Positions 1-7,050 of a stretch of DNA of 21,361 nucleotides are shown here, in pieces (positions within the stretch are counted from its first letter, which is position 1; every line of letters begins with the position of its first letter). The notes under the pieces were generated by a model. The model ran no database searches and had not been told where the DNA came from. It saw only the letters and a list, made by a program, of their open reading frames with translations. A program made the translations under genes and the position numbers. This stretch comes from an uncultured Phycisphaerales bacterium (GTDB lineage: Bacteria; Planctomycetota; Phycisphaerae; Sedimentisphaerales; Anaerobacaceae). The stretch lies in assembly GCA_937927975.1 (NCBI GenBank), contig CALEZT010000207.1, positions 1-21,361 of the forward strand, in the 5' to 3' direction.

Positions 1-268
1 ATGTCTAGTAAAACAACGCATCGTGAATTCTGCGCAATCTCTGCGCCCAAGGGCCCAGGGGCAAGTTTGGCGGACCTGCCGCTGGAGCGACCCTAAAATT
101 CAACGCTGGTTGTTTGTCGGCAATTGTGATTATAGCACCTTGGCCGATGCGTGTCAACGGTTCGTCCGGAAAATTTATTCTTTTTTTGGGATCGTGGCGA
201 GGAGTGTTCGAGTCCGGTAACGCAGGGTCTGTCCAGAACCCTCCCAACAGGGGCATCTGGAATGCGAC
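1..268. other. Intergenic region without a recognisable gene
   Basis: I see no convincing gene here. Short open frames exist on both strands, but none has a ribosome binding site, recognisable protein motifs or sensible codon use. A run of seven T at 181-187 is not directly preceded by a GC-rich hairpin, so I do not call it a terminator. The stretch is probably the distal part of the regulatory region of the downstream hsp20 genes plus the tail of whatever lies to the left. Confidence 0.5.
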
Positions 269-283
269 CTGTCAAGTTGACAG
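269..283. promoter_or_regulatory. 15-bp perfect palindrome upstream of the sigma-54 promoter
   Basis: CTGTCAAGTTGACAG is two 7-bp perfect half-sites around one central base. Its centre lies about 118 bp before the expected transcription start of the hsp20 pair, within the usual range for enhancer sites bound by sigma-54 activators. That role is inferred from position and symmetry only. Confidence 0.4.
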
Positions 284-314
284 AGCTTGCCGGGAGAGGT
301 CCGCACAATCGACA

Positions 315-327
315 GTCTGACTCAGAC
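315..327. promoter_or_regulatory. 13-bp perfect palindrome upstream of the sigma-54 promoter
   Basis: GTCTGACTCAGAC has 6-bp perfect half-sites around one base. Its centre is 45 bp downstream of the centre of the palindrome at 269-283. The two sites differ in sequence, so they may bind different proteins, or one may be fortuitous. Confidence 0.3.
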
Positions 328-367
328 CCGCGTGCGAAAACGGGGCCGGCGGCGGCCTCACGCCGGC

Positions 368-383
368 TGGCACGCATTTTGCA
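368..383 (+). promoter_or_regulatory. Sigma-54 (RpoN) -24/-12 promoter of the hsp20 pair
   Basis: The sequence TGGCACG-CATT-TTGCA matches the RpoN consensus TGGCACR-N4-TTGCW without a mismatch. The invariant GG (369-370) and GC (381-382) are separated by the required 10 bases. Transcription should begin near 393-395, giving a leader of about 58 nt before the first Hsp20 start codon at 452. Such a promoter needs an AAA+ enhancer-binding activator, which is not encoded in this window. Confidence 0.85.
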
Positions 384-451
384 TGTTCTTTGGGTGCAAG
401 TTGGAATCCAATGCACATCCGTGCGACGAATGAGAAAGGAGGTACTGGAAT

Positions 452-889
452 ATGCTGGTGGATCAGTGGTTCCCGTTCTTTGACGTCGGAAAAACCCTGG
501 AGGAAATGGATCGCGCGTTCGGCCGGATGGGCAGGCCGCTGGGCCTGCGCAGCGTCCCTCGGGGCACCTTCCCTGCCATCAACATTTACCAACAGGACGA
601 CGGGGTTCTGCTGATGGCGGAAATCCCGGGCGTAGAGCCGGACAGCTTGGACCTGACGGTCTTGAACGATTCCGTTACGCTCAAGGGCCGGCGGGAGGAA
701 AAGGACATTCCGGACAGTGGTCGGATGTATCGCAGGGAACGAGCCCAGGGGCCTTTCGCGCGGACCGTGACGCTGCCGGAGGCGATCAATCCCGATTCGG
801 TCCAGGCCCGGTGCGCGGACGGGGTGCTTACGGTCCGTATGGAAAAGGCCGAGTCGGCCAAGGTTCGCAAGATCGCCATCCAGTCTTAG
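452..889 (+). CDS. Hsp20/alpha-crystallin family small heat shock protein (first of two)
   Basis: This 145-residue protein is a small heat shock protein, an ATP-independent holdase that binds unfolding proteins in the cytoplasm and hands them to ATP-driven chaperones. The alpha-crystallin domain covers roughly residues 41-133, including the conserved AEIPGV segment (56-61) and the DGVLTV strand (123-128). The C-terminal I-x-I anchor used for oligomer assembly is IAI at 141-143. The N-terminal arm (MLVDQWFPFFDV) is short and aromatic, as is usual for this class. The start is supported by an excellent Shine-Dalgarno, AAAGGAGGT at 435-443, eight bases before the ATG. A perfect sigma-54 promoter lies upstream and a second, diverged Hsp20 gene follows 55 bp downstream, so both probably share one transcript. 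Confidence 0.93.
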   Translation: MLVDQWFPFFDVGKTLEEMDRAFGRMGRPLGLRSVPRGTFPAINIYQQDDGVLLMAEIPGVEPDSLDLTVLNDSVTLKGRREEKDIPDSGRMYRRERAQGPFARTVTLPEAINPDSVQARCADGVLTVRMEKAESAKVRKIAIQS

Positions 890-944
890 GCGAACGGAAG
901 ACGCATTCATCGACAAGACGAGCATCTATAGGAGGTCTGCGAAT

Positions 945-1337
945 ATGTTCACCCAACAAAGACCCGCGCGAGCGGAACAGACTCAAGCGGTCCGTCGCCA
1001 GGACGAGGACCGACGGTTTCAGCCGGCCACCGACATCATCGAGACGACGGATGCAGTCATGCTGAGGCTCGACATGCCCGGCGTACCCAAGGAGAACGTC
1101 GATTTGACGATCGACAAGGATATGCTGACGATCGTCGGCAAGGCCCGTCCCGAGGAGTCCGGCGAGGCGGTCTATCGGGAAACCTACATCGGGGATTACC
1201 AGCGGCAATTCACGCTGACGACCGATGTGGATTCGAGCAAGATCACCGCCACGATGACGCACGGCGTGCTGACCGTCAGGATTCCCAAGGCCGAACAGAT
1301 GAAGCCCAGGAAGATCGAGATCGTGGAGGCCGGATAG
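945..1337 (+). CDS. Hsp20/alpha-crystallin family small heat shock protein (second of two)
   Basis: This 130-residue small heat shock protein has an alpha-crystallin domain at about residues 25-118. Visible landmarks are RLDMPGV (41-47), the GVLTVRIPK strand (107-115) and the C-terminal IEI anchor (124-126). The N-terminal arm is rich in Gln and Arg and unlike that of the upstream paralogue, so the two proteins probably differ in client range or assembly, or form mixed oligomers (inference). The start is fixed by AGGAGGT about eight bases before the ATG. It lies 55 bp after the first hsp20 with no promoter visible between, so it is probably transcribed from the same sigma-54 promoter. Confidence 0.93.
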   Translation: MFTQQRPARAEQTQAVRRQDEDRRFQPATDIIETTDAVMLRLDMPGVPKENVDLTIDKDMLTIVGKARPEESGEAVYRETYIGDYQRQFTLTTDVDSSKITATMTHGVLTVRIPKAEQMKPRKIEIVEAG

Positions 1338-1389
1338 AGGAAGGGGGTTTGATCGTATGCGGAAAGGCGGCCTGCAAGCTCGGAGGTCG

Positions 1390-1411
1390 CCCTTGTATCG
1401 TAGGACAAGGG
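1390..1411. terminator. Hairpin between convergent hsp20 and glycosyltransferase genes
   Basis: A perfect 7-bp stem (CCCTTGT at 1390-1396 with ACAAGGG at 1405-1411) encloses an 8-nt loop, placed between two convergent genes. No U-tract follows on either strand, so this is only a candidate terminator or a hairpin protecting the mRNA 3' end. Confidence 0.3.
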
Positions 1412-1475
1412 AGGGATAGGCACCCTTCGTATTGTCTCCCTGGCGGAGATCGCTTCCGAGCTTGACTGGGTCGTC

Positions 1476-2402
1476 TCAGCGGCCGACATTGACGTTGCCG
1501 AAAATCTTTTGCGCGGACTTCAGGGTATCCCGCACGGTTGTCTTGGGGCGCATAAGCCGAGGAAACAGCACGAACAGCCACGGTTTGGCGAAGTGGTAGG
1601 GCCAAGCAATGCCGGTATGCGCCCGCACGAAGGACAACCAGTCTCGGGTTGGATATCCTTTCGGGCTGCGCATGATCCTGATGCGTTCTCGCAGCCTGAT
1701 CTTGGGATCCGTCTGCCGGGCTGCGGAGTGAGCGACGTTCCAACTGCACTCACCGACGACGCCGGACGCCAGAAAACACCCAAAGCCGGCTTTGGTCGCC
1801 CGCAATCCGTAGTCATAGTCGCCAAAATGATGCTGGAAATCGCCGATGATGCCGATGCGGTCCGTGACGGCTCGCGGGATCAGCACGCAGTTTCCATGCA
1901 TGGTGTCGCATGGGCGGGGCTTGTCGCACGGCTCGATAGGCTGAAAGTCGAGCGGTCTCCAGCGTGAAGGCCGGATGATTCCCGTGTAGGTTCTCCTGCC
2001 TGTCTTCGAGTCACACATCGCTCCAACGATGATGCCGTCGTGTCCTTGTTCCTGACGGACCGTCGCGGCGGCCGACAGCAACGATTGGATGGCGTGTCGG
2101 TACAACATCGTATCGTCGTTGAGCCACAGGTAGTAGTCGTGCGGCGTCTTGACGGCCTCCGAGAAGGCCAGACGCATGCCGCCGCACCAGAAGAGGTTTC
2201 CCGTGCCGGAGAGAATTGTTACGCGTGGGAATTGCTTTCGTACGGCCGACGCCGTGCCGTCAACGCATCCGTCATCGACGAGGAAGACGAAGATCTCTGT
2301 TTCTTCGACCAGATCCTGGCTATACAAATTCTCAAGACATTTCACGGTTGTGGCGCACCGATTGTAGCACGTTATGAGCACAGCGATTCGTGTTGCAGCC
2401 AT
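1476..2402 (-). CDS. Family 2 glycosyltransferase
   Basis: The 308-residue product is a GT-A fold glycosyltransferase that transfers a sugar from a nucleotide donor, probably onto cell-surface glycan or lipid-linked saccharide. The N-terminal beta-strand VLITCYNR (8-15) is typical of GT2. Nucleotide- and metal-binding acidic residues are VDDG (42-45) and the DxD-like NDD (95-97) in LWLNDDTMLY. GDYDYGLRATKAG (194-206) occupies the place of the catalytic ED-like motif. The layout resembles the rhamnosyltransferase-like GT2 subgroup, but acceptor and donor cannot be read from sequence. The frame is open further upstream, but I chose the ATG at 2402 because GT2 homology starts there and AAGGGAG (2410-2416, minus strand) sits seven bases before it. 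The gene stands alone, convergent with hsp20 and divergent from the GH62 gene. Confidence 0.85.
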   Translation of the reverse strand: MAATRIAVLITCYNRCATTVKCLENLYSQDLVEETEIFVFLVDDGCVDGTASAVRKQFPRVTILSGTGNLFWCGGMRLAFSEAVKTPHDYYLWLNDDTMLYRHAIQSLLSAAATVRQEQGHDGIIVGAMCDSKTGRRTYTGIIRPSRWRPLDFQPIEPCDKPRPCDTMHGNCVLIPRAVTDRIGIIGDFQHHFGDYDYGLRATKAGFGCFLASGVVGECSWNVAHSAARQTDPKIRLRERIRIMRSPKGYPTRDWLSFVRAHTGIAWPYHFAKPWLFVLFPRLMRPKTTVRDTLKSAQKIFGNVNVGR

Positions 2403-2605
2403 TGACAAGCTCCCTTCGAGCGAGGAGGTCCCGGCGTCGAGATGCACGCCGTGACACTGCCTCCATCTGCACAATTCTGAGGCCTTCTTTCCCTGACGAC
2501 AGGCCTGGCACTGACAGAACCTACCTGTGCCGTCGGTCCGGCCTTGCCTATGCCGGCAATAGTCAAGATTATCGGCCGCACTGTCTTCGACATGCCTCAA
2601 TCTAT
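2403..2605 (-). other. Long 5' leader of the glycosyltransferase gene
   Basis: About 200 nt lie between the predicted transcription start and the start codon. It contains small mutually exclusive stems, for example TTGCC/GGCAA and CCGGC/GCCGG, but I do not recognise a riboswitch class. A frame in it is open into the glycosyltransferase, but the encoded segment has no recognisable domain and no convincing start. Confidence 0.35.
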
Positions 2606-2610
2606 CCCAA

Positions 2611-2638
2611 AGTATACGTAGATCCGACGTGAAGTCAA
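2611..2638 (-). promoter_or_regulatory. Sigma-70-type promoter for the glycosyltransferase
   Basis: On the minus strand TTGACT (2638-2633), a 16-bp spacer and TATACT (2616-2611) are close to the -35/-10 consensus. The start point would be near 2605, about 200 nt before the glycosyltransferase ATG. Confidence 0.6.
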
Positions 2639-2713
2639 TTCCACCTCGGGACTGGTTTCCATGCCTCAGGTACAGTAGGATATGCTGATTCCACAAACGG
2701 AAAGGGCACGCCC

Positions 2714-3706
2714 ATGACGAGCGGTGTTGGATTGGTGATGATTGCGAGCCTGGGGGTCGGCGTGGCGCCGGGCGAGTTTCGGTGGAGCTACGGTCCGCCT
2801 GTGGTGGAGGCGCGTGCGGCGGGCGGATGGGAGTGGGACGCCGTCAAGGACCCGTCGATCGTCCGGCATGACGAAAAATGGCACCTGTTCTGTACCGTAC
2901 GCGGACCGACGCGATCGCATGCGATTGTCTACCTCAGCTTCGCCGACTTCAGCGAGGCGAATAAAGCGCCCTGGAGCATCCTCCCATGCCATCCGGGATT
3001 CTTCTGTGCCCCGCAGGTGTTTTACTTCACGGTGCACAAGAGATGGTATCTCATTTGCCAGGCGGCGGATGAAGCCTGGGGCGAGCCCGCGTACAGGCCC
3101 GCGTTTGCGACGACGAAGGACATCAACGATCCGAAATCATGGACGAGGCTCCAACCGATGTACGACACGAAGCCGGAGAACATCACGGGGTGGCTGGATT
3201 TCTGGGTGATCTGCGACGAGGCGAAGGCATACCTGTTCTTCACGTCGCTCGACGGCAAGATGTGGCGAGGCGAGACCTCGCTGGACGCATTTCCCAAGGG
3301 TTGGTCTGAGCCACAGGTGTGTCTCACAGGCGACATCTTCGAGGCCAGCCATACCTATCGGCTCAAGGGAACAGACAAGTACCTGACGCTCATCGAAGCC
3401 CAGAACGGTCACGGCTGGCGGTACTACAAGGCCTATACCGCCGACCGTCTCGACGGCGACTGGCAACCCCTGGCGGCGGGGCGGGACGACGCCTTCGCCT
3501 CCATGCAAAACGTGACGCCCGGCGCAGATCGTTGGACCGACGTGGTCAGCCACATCGAGCTTCTACGAAGTGGCCATGACGAGAGACTCGAAGCCGATCC
3601 GGCGAACCTGCGATTCCTCTTCCAGGGCGTGCTCGAAAAGGACCGCCAGGGCAAGCCCTACGGCCAAATCCCCTGGAAACTTGGGCTCATGGAGGTTATA
3701 AGGTGA
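2714..3706 (+). CDS. GH62-type alpha-L-arabinofuranosidase
   Basis: The 330-residue product matches glycoside hydrolase family 62, inverting five-bladed beta-propeller enzymes that remove arabinofuranose side chains from xylan or arabinan. The family landmarks occur in order: FRWSYGPP (22-29), AVKDPSIV (43-50), APQVFYF (99-105) with WYLICQ (111-116), LDFWVICD (161-168), FEASHTY (209-215), KYLTLIEA (222-229) and a late DVVSHIEL segment (276-283). Candidate catalytic residues are the base Asp46, the pKa-modulating Asp162 and the acid Glu210. The length fits a bare catalytic domain with no carbohydrate-binding module. The N-terminus has a short hydrophobic stretch but no positive charge, so export is uncertain. 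AAAGGG precedes the ATG by about seven bases. Most characterised GH62 enzymes are fungal or actinobacterial. The gene heads the plus-strand series that also holds a GH140-like enzyme. Confidence 0.88.
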   Translation: MTSGVGLVMIASLGVGVAPGEFRWSYGPPVVEARAAGGWEWDAVKDPSIVRHDEKWHLFCTVRGPTRSHAIVYLSFADFSEANKAPWSILPCHPGFFCAPQVFYFTVHKRWYLICQAADEAWGEPAYRPAFATTKDINDPKSWTRLQPMYDTKPENITGWLDFWVICDEAKAYLFFTSLDGKMWRGETSLDAFPKGWSEPQVCLTGDIFEASHTYRLKGTDKYLTLIEAQNGHGWRYYKAYTADRLDGDWQPLAAGRDDAFASMQNVTPGADRWTDVVSHIELLRSGHDERLEADPANLRFLFQGVLEKDRQGKPYGQIPWKLGLMEVIR

Positions 3707-3737
3707 GTCGGTCGTGAGAATTGCGAAGGGAGAAACC

Positions 3738-4013
3738 ATGCTTCATGCCCTTGTGCTGGTTGCTTTCATCAAGCTGCTATTCATAACGGATTCGCCGCGC
3801 CTTGTGGCGGGACTCTACATCGCTATAGCGGGCACCGGCGCCATCGTGGGCGTGGCGGGAGGAGAGGTGAGCATTCTGGCCGCACTGCTTGGGTTGGTTC
3901 TCTCCGGCGCGATCGCCTTCGTCTACTTCTGGAGCCTGCTGCGGCTGAAGCCCTGGACCGGGACATGGTGGGCCGTGGTCGTCGGCGGTGCGCTACTCGT
4001 CGCAGTCATCTGA
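3738..4013 (+). CDS. Small hydrophobic membrane protein, function unknown
   Basis: The 91-residue product is almost entirely hydrophobic, with about three predicted membrane spans (roughly residues 2-17, 22-40 and 45-66) and a fourth hydrophobic stretch near the C-terminus (75-91). No family is recognised. An in-frame GTG lies at 3714, but I chose the ATG at 3738 because a good Shine-Dalgarno (AAGGGAG, 3726-3732) is placed correctly for it. It begins 31 bp after the GH62 gene and is probably on the same transcript. Confidence 0.65.
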   Translation: MLHALVLVAFIKLLFITDSPRLVAGLYIAIAGTGAIVGVAGGEVSILAALLGLVLSGAIAFVYFWSLLRLKPWTGTWWAVVVGGALLVAVI

Positions 4014-4050
4014 AAACGATGTGCACACATGTTAGGGGGAGCCAGGGAGA

Positions 4051-4443
4051 ATGACAGGTCAAAGGAAAACGGCCGTTGCTGGCTCAGTCTTGCTGGGATT
4101 GGTGCGGCTGCTCTACGTTCGTGAGTTGATTCGATTCTGGACCGGGTATCCGCCCGAACAGGTGCACCTTCGGCAGGTCTCTCCGGATGGGAGCCGGATC
4201 GCATTGTTCTCCGTTCGGTACCCGATAGTTCATCGGTTGGTCCCAACCCACGTCAGCCCCGACTATTACCTCACGATTGTTGATGTGGCCTTTGGACGGG
4301 TGCTGTTTCGCGGGGTCATACCGGGCACGTTACGCGAGAGCTTCCTGGCTCTGGCCCAGATACACGCTCCTTGGGCGACGGAGGCCGTGAAATCCGCCGT
4401 TCCGACAGGTTGGGGCGGCACGCGCCAGACTGCAAACTCGTAG
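4051..4443 (+). CDS. Hypothetical protein with N-terminal membrane anchor
   Basis: The 130-residue product starts with a basic n-region (MTGQRKTA) and a moderately hydrophobic segment (about 9-22), suggesting a signal anchor or uncleaved signal. A soluble part follows, with a VSPDGSRIALFSVRY segment (43-57) resembling one blade-like strand pair of a WD/TolB-type repeat. One such segment is too little to assign a fold. AGGGGGAG (4034-4041) precedes the ATG at a workable distance. The stop is three bases before the next gene's ATG. Function unknown. Confidence 0.55.
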   Translation: MTGQRKTAVAGSVLLGLVRLLYVRELIRFWTGYPPEQVHLRQVSPDGSRIALFSVRYPIVHRLVPTHVSPDYYLTIVDVAFGRVLFRGVIPGTLRESFLALAQIHAPWATEAVKSAVPTGWGGTRQTANS

Positions 4444-4446
4444 GGG

Positions 4447-5031
4447 ATGATCGTGTCTGCGGACTTTGGACAGCGACATTTTCCGGGAAGAGAGCAGTGG
4501 CGGGCGTGGCTGGGCGAGAACCATGACGCAGCGAAGGAACTGTGGCTGGTGTTTCACAAGAAACACACCGGCAAGGGCGGCTTGACCTATGACGAGGCGG
4601 TCGAGGAGGCCTTATGCTTCGGCTGGATCGACGGCATCCTCAAGCGGATCGACGACGAAAAGCACATGGTTCGTTTCTGTCCGCGCAGGAAGAACAGCAT
4701 CTGGTCCGAGCGGAATAAGGAGCGAGTCCGACGGATGATCGAAGCGGGGCGGATGACCGACATCGGCCTGGCGAAGGTCCAGGAAGCGAAGGAGAACGGC
4801 CAGTGGGCCAAGGCCGCCGAGAGAGCGGATGTTTCCATCGTGCCCGCGGAGTTGGCGGATGCCCTGGCAAAGAATGAGCGGGCCCGGCTGAACTTCGAGA
4901 AGCTGGCCCCGTCCCATCGCCGGCAGTTCATCTACTGGGTGAGCACGGCCAAACGCGACGAGATCCGCCGCAAACGGGTGGCCGAGACGATCCGGATGAT
5001 TCGGCAGAACAAGCGACTGGGAATCGAGTAG
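4447..5031 (+). CDS. YdeI/OmpD-associated (OmdA) family protein
   Basis: The 194-residue product belongs to the YdeI/OmpD-associated family, small cytoplasmic proteins of unclear biochemical role; some members are linked to peptide or bacteriocin resistance. Typical features are the opening REQWRAWLGENH segment (15-26), LWLVFHKKHTGKGGLTYDEAVEEALCFGWIDG (residues 32-63, the most conserved family segment), the RKNSIWSERN stretch (81-90), and the C-terminal HRRQFIYWVSTAKRDETR-like helix with many basic residues (about 156-185). GGGG lies directly before the ATG. The in-frame GTG at 4453, with AGGGG six bases ahead, is an equally plausible start. It follows the hypothetical gene by three bases, so they are co-transcribed. 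Confidence 0.82.
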   Translation: MIVSADFGQRHFPGREQWRAWLGENHDAAKELWLVFHKKHTGKGGLTYDEAVEEALCFGWIDGILKRIDDEKHMVRFCPRRKNSIWSERNKERVRRMIEAGRMTDIGLAKVQEAKENGQWAKAAERADVSIVPAELADALAKNERARLNFEKLAPSHRRQFIYWVSTAKRDEIRRKRVAETIRMIRQNKRLGIE

Positions 5032-5087
5032 AGCAACTGCAAAACGGTGGCGGGCGCCCGGAAGAAACGCTATCATTCGCACCTACC

Positions 5088-5612
5088 ATGAGAATCGAAC
5101 TGGGCGAATATGTGATTCGGGACTTGGCAATTGAGGATGCATCCTCCATCGCCCAGTACGCGGACAATCGCAAGATTGCGATGTGGCTGCGGGATCGGTT
5201 CCCGTATCCCTACACCGCGGCCGATGCGAACAATTTCCTCGCGGCCGTGACCCGGCAGGACCCGCGGACGGTGTTCGCCATCGCGACCCAGCGCGAGGTC
5301 ATCGGCGGCATCGGACTGGAGTTCCGCGACGACGTGCATCGGTTCACCGCGGAACTGGGCTACTGGCTGGGCGAGCCGTTCTGGGGTCGCGGGGTCATGA
5401 CTGAGGCGGTTCGCCGGTTTACAGAATGGGCCTTCGAGAACCTGGAGGTCCACCGCATCTACGCATCGATCTTCGACGGGAACGATGCGTCGGTCCGCGT
5501 CCTGGAGAAGGCGGGCTTCCAGCGGGAAGGGCGGCTTCGGGCCGCGGTGTTCAAGAACGGCAGGATCCTCGATCAGTTGCTCTATGCGAAGATCAAAGAC
5601 GGCATCCAGTGA
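5088..5612 (+). CDS. GNAT family N-acetyltransferase (RimJ/RimL-like)
   Basis: The 174-residue protein is a GNAT acetyltransferase that moves an acetyl group from acetyl-CoA to an amine. It resembles the RimJ/RimL/SpeG branch. The pyrophosphate-binding region is EPFWGRGVMTEAVRRF (97-112), where R/Q-x-x-G-x-G/A appears as WGRGVMTEA. The following strand HRIYASIFDGNDASVRVLEKAGFQREGRLR (121-150) is the classic RimJ-type segment with Asn131 and Ser134. The substrate cannot be inferred. I see no Shine-Dalgarno before the ATG at 5088, which is odd compared with its neighbours, but homology begins at this residue. It ends 16 bp before the GH140-like gene. Confidence 0.88.
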   Translation: MRIELGEYVIRDLAIEDASSIAQYADNRKIAMWLRDRFPYPYTAADANNFLAAVTRQDPRTVFAIATQREVIGGIGLEFRDDVHRFTAELGYWLGEPFWGRGVMTEAVRRFTEWAFENLEVHRIYASIFDGNDASVRVLEKAGFQREGRLRAAVFKNGRILDQLLYAKIKDGIQ

Positions 5613-5628
5613 GAAAGGAGATTGGAAT

Positions 5629-7041
5629 ATGAAGGAGGCTTCGACGGTGGGGAGACGAGTCATTCTCTCGGTCGCTGCGATTTTCGCGGTTGGCGGCCTG
5701 TTCGTGCGTGCGAAGGCGAGTGACGCGAACAAGGGGCTACGCGTCTCGGAGAATCATCGGTATCTGGAGTACAGGGACGGGACTCCGTTCTTTTACCTGG
5801 GCGACACCGCGTGGGAACTGTTCCACCGACTCAACCGCGAGGAAGCGGATCGGTATCTGGCGAACCGGGCCGCCAAGGGGTTCACGGTGATCCAGGCTGT
5901 GGTCGTGGCTGAGCTCGATGGGCTCGACGCACCGAACGCCTACGGTCACAAACCGCTGATCGACAGAGATCCGACTATGCCGAACGAGGACTACTTTCGG
6001 CATGTGGACTTCGTCGTGAACAAGGCCCGCGAGTTGGGCCTTTTCATCGGCATGCTGCCGACCTGGGGCAAGTACTGGAAGACGGGGGCCGGCATCTTCA
6101 CCCCGGAGAATGCGAGGGTCTACGGCCGCTTCCTGGGTCTGCGGTACAAGGACGCCCCGATCATCTGGATTCTCGGCGGCGACCACAATCCCGACGACCA
6201 GAGGGAGCGGTCTGTCATCGGTGCCATGGCCAGTGGATTGAGATCAGGCGACGGCGGGAGCCATCTGATCACATACCACCCCCGCGGCCCGGGTCTGTCC
6301 TCGGACTTCTTCCACCAGGCCGACTGGCTGGACTTCAACATGTACCAGTCCTCACACGCCGCCCGCGACCACGACAACGGACTGTTCGCCGAGCGGGATT
6401 ATGGCCTGACGCCCGCCAAGCCCACGCTCGACGGCGAGCCTCGCTATGAGGACATTCCGGTCGGTTTCTACAACGCCAACGCGGACCCCGATCAACGTTT
6501 CGACGACTACGATGTCCGCCAGGCGGCCTACTGGTCGCTCCTGGCGGGCGCCTGCGGGCACACCTACGGCAACAACAACATCTGGCAGATGTGGCAGCCT
6601 GCGCGAAAGGCGGTGCTCTGGGCATCCACCCCGTGGCACGAGGCGCTCGATCGGCCAGGCGCGTCGCAGATGGGCCACGTTCGCAGGCTGTTCGAATCCC
6701 GCCCATTCACCAAGCTCGTTCCGGATTCATCGATCGTGCTGGACGGGCCGAATCATGGCGGAGCCAAGATCCGCTCGGCACGAGCCTCCGACGGCTCCTT
6801 TGCCTTTGTCTACTCGCCGCGGGGAGAGCCGTTTACGGTTCGCATGGACGCCATCCGGGCGTCACGAATCCGCGAGACCTGGTTCGATCCGCGCGAGGGC
6901 GTCGCCAAGCCCTTGCACACGACCGACACGTCCGGCATCCAGACGTTCGTCCCGCCGACATCCGGTCGCGGACACGACTGGATTCTCGTGCTCGACGACG
7001 CCACCGCCGGCTTCCCTATTCCAGGCCAGCCGAAGCGATAG
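5629..7041 (+). CDS. GH140-like (DUF4038) glycoside hydrolase, exported
   Basis: The 470-residue product has a signal peptide (VGRRVILSVAAIFAVGGLF, cleavage near residue 30, AKA-S) and a DUF4038-type TIM-barrel of the GH140 group, then a small C-terminal beta-sandwich (PF12904-like, about residues 385-460). Characterised GH140 members release apiose from rhamnogalacturonan-II. Landmarks are FFYLGDTAWELFHRLNREEA (54-73), the HVDFVVNKARELGLFIGMLPTWG segment (125-147), IIWILGGDHN (178-187) and TLDGEPRYED (266-275). Asp185 and Glu270 are the candidate catalytic pair at the ends of barrel strands. The frame extends upstream, but the ATG at 5629 has AAAGGAG (5614-5620) and begins exactly at the signal peptide. 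The true substrate is unproven because DUF4038 proteins are diverse. Confidence 0.87.
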   Translation: MKEASTVGRRVILSVAAIFAVGGLFVRAKASDANKGLRVSENHRYLEYRDGTPFFYLGDTAWELFHRLNREEADRYLANRAAKGFTVIQAVVVAELDGLDAPNAYGHKPLIDRDPTMPNEDYFRHVDFVVNKARELGLFIGMLPTWGKYWKTGAGIFTPENARVYGRFLGLRYKDAPIIWILGGDHNPDDQRERSVIGAMASGLRSGDGGSHLITYHPRGPGLSSDFFHQADWLDFNMYQSSHAARDHDNGLFAERDYGLTPAKPTLDGEPRYEDIPVGFYNANADPDQRFDDYDVRQAAYWSLLAGACGHTYGNNNIWQMWQPARKAVLWASTPWHEALDRPGASQMGHVRRLFESRPFTKLVPDSSIVLDGPNHGGAKIRSARASDGSFAFVYSPRGEPFTVRMDAIRASRIRETWFDPREGVAKPLHTTDTSGIQTFVPPTSGRGHDWILVLDDATAGFPIPGQPKR

Positions 7042-7050
7042 GGGGACATC

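Noticed and set aside
171..187. T-rich stretch as an intrinsic terminator
   Set aside because: There is no GC-rich stem immediately before the T-run.
2521..2580. c-di-GMP riboswitch-like words (GGCATAGGCAAGGCC) in the GT2 leader
   Set aside because: The rest of the GEMM core, including the conserved GGGACGCAAAGC segment, is missing.
2403..2696. N-terminal extension of the GT2 protein with several Cys residues
   Set aside because: The extension contains the predicted promoter and has no homology that I recognise; a ribosome binding site supports the start at 2402.
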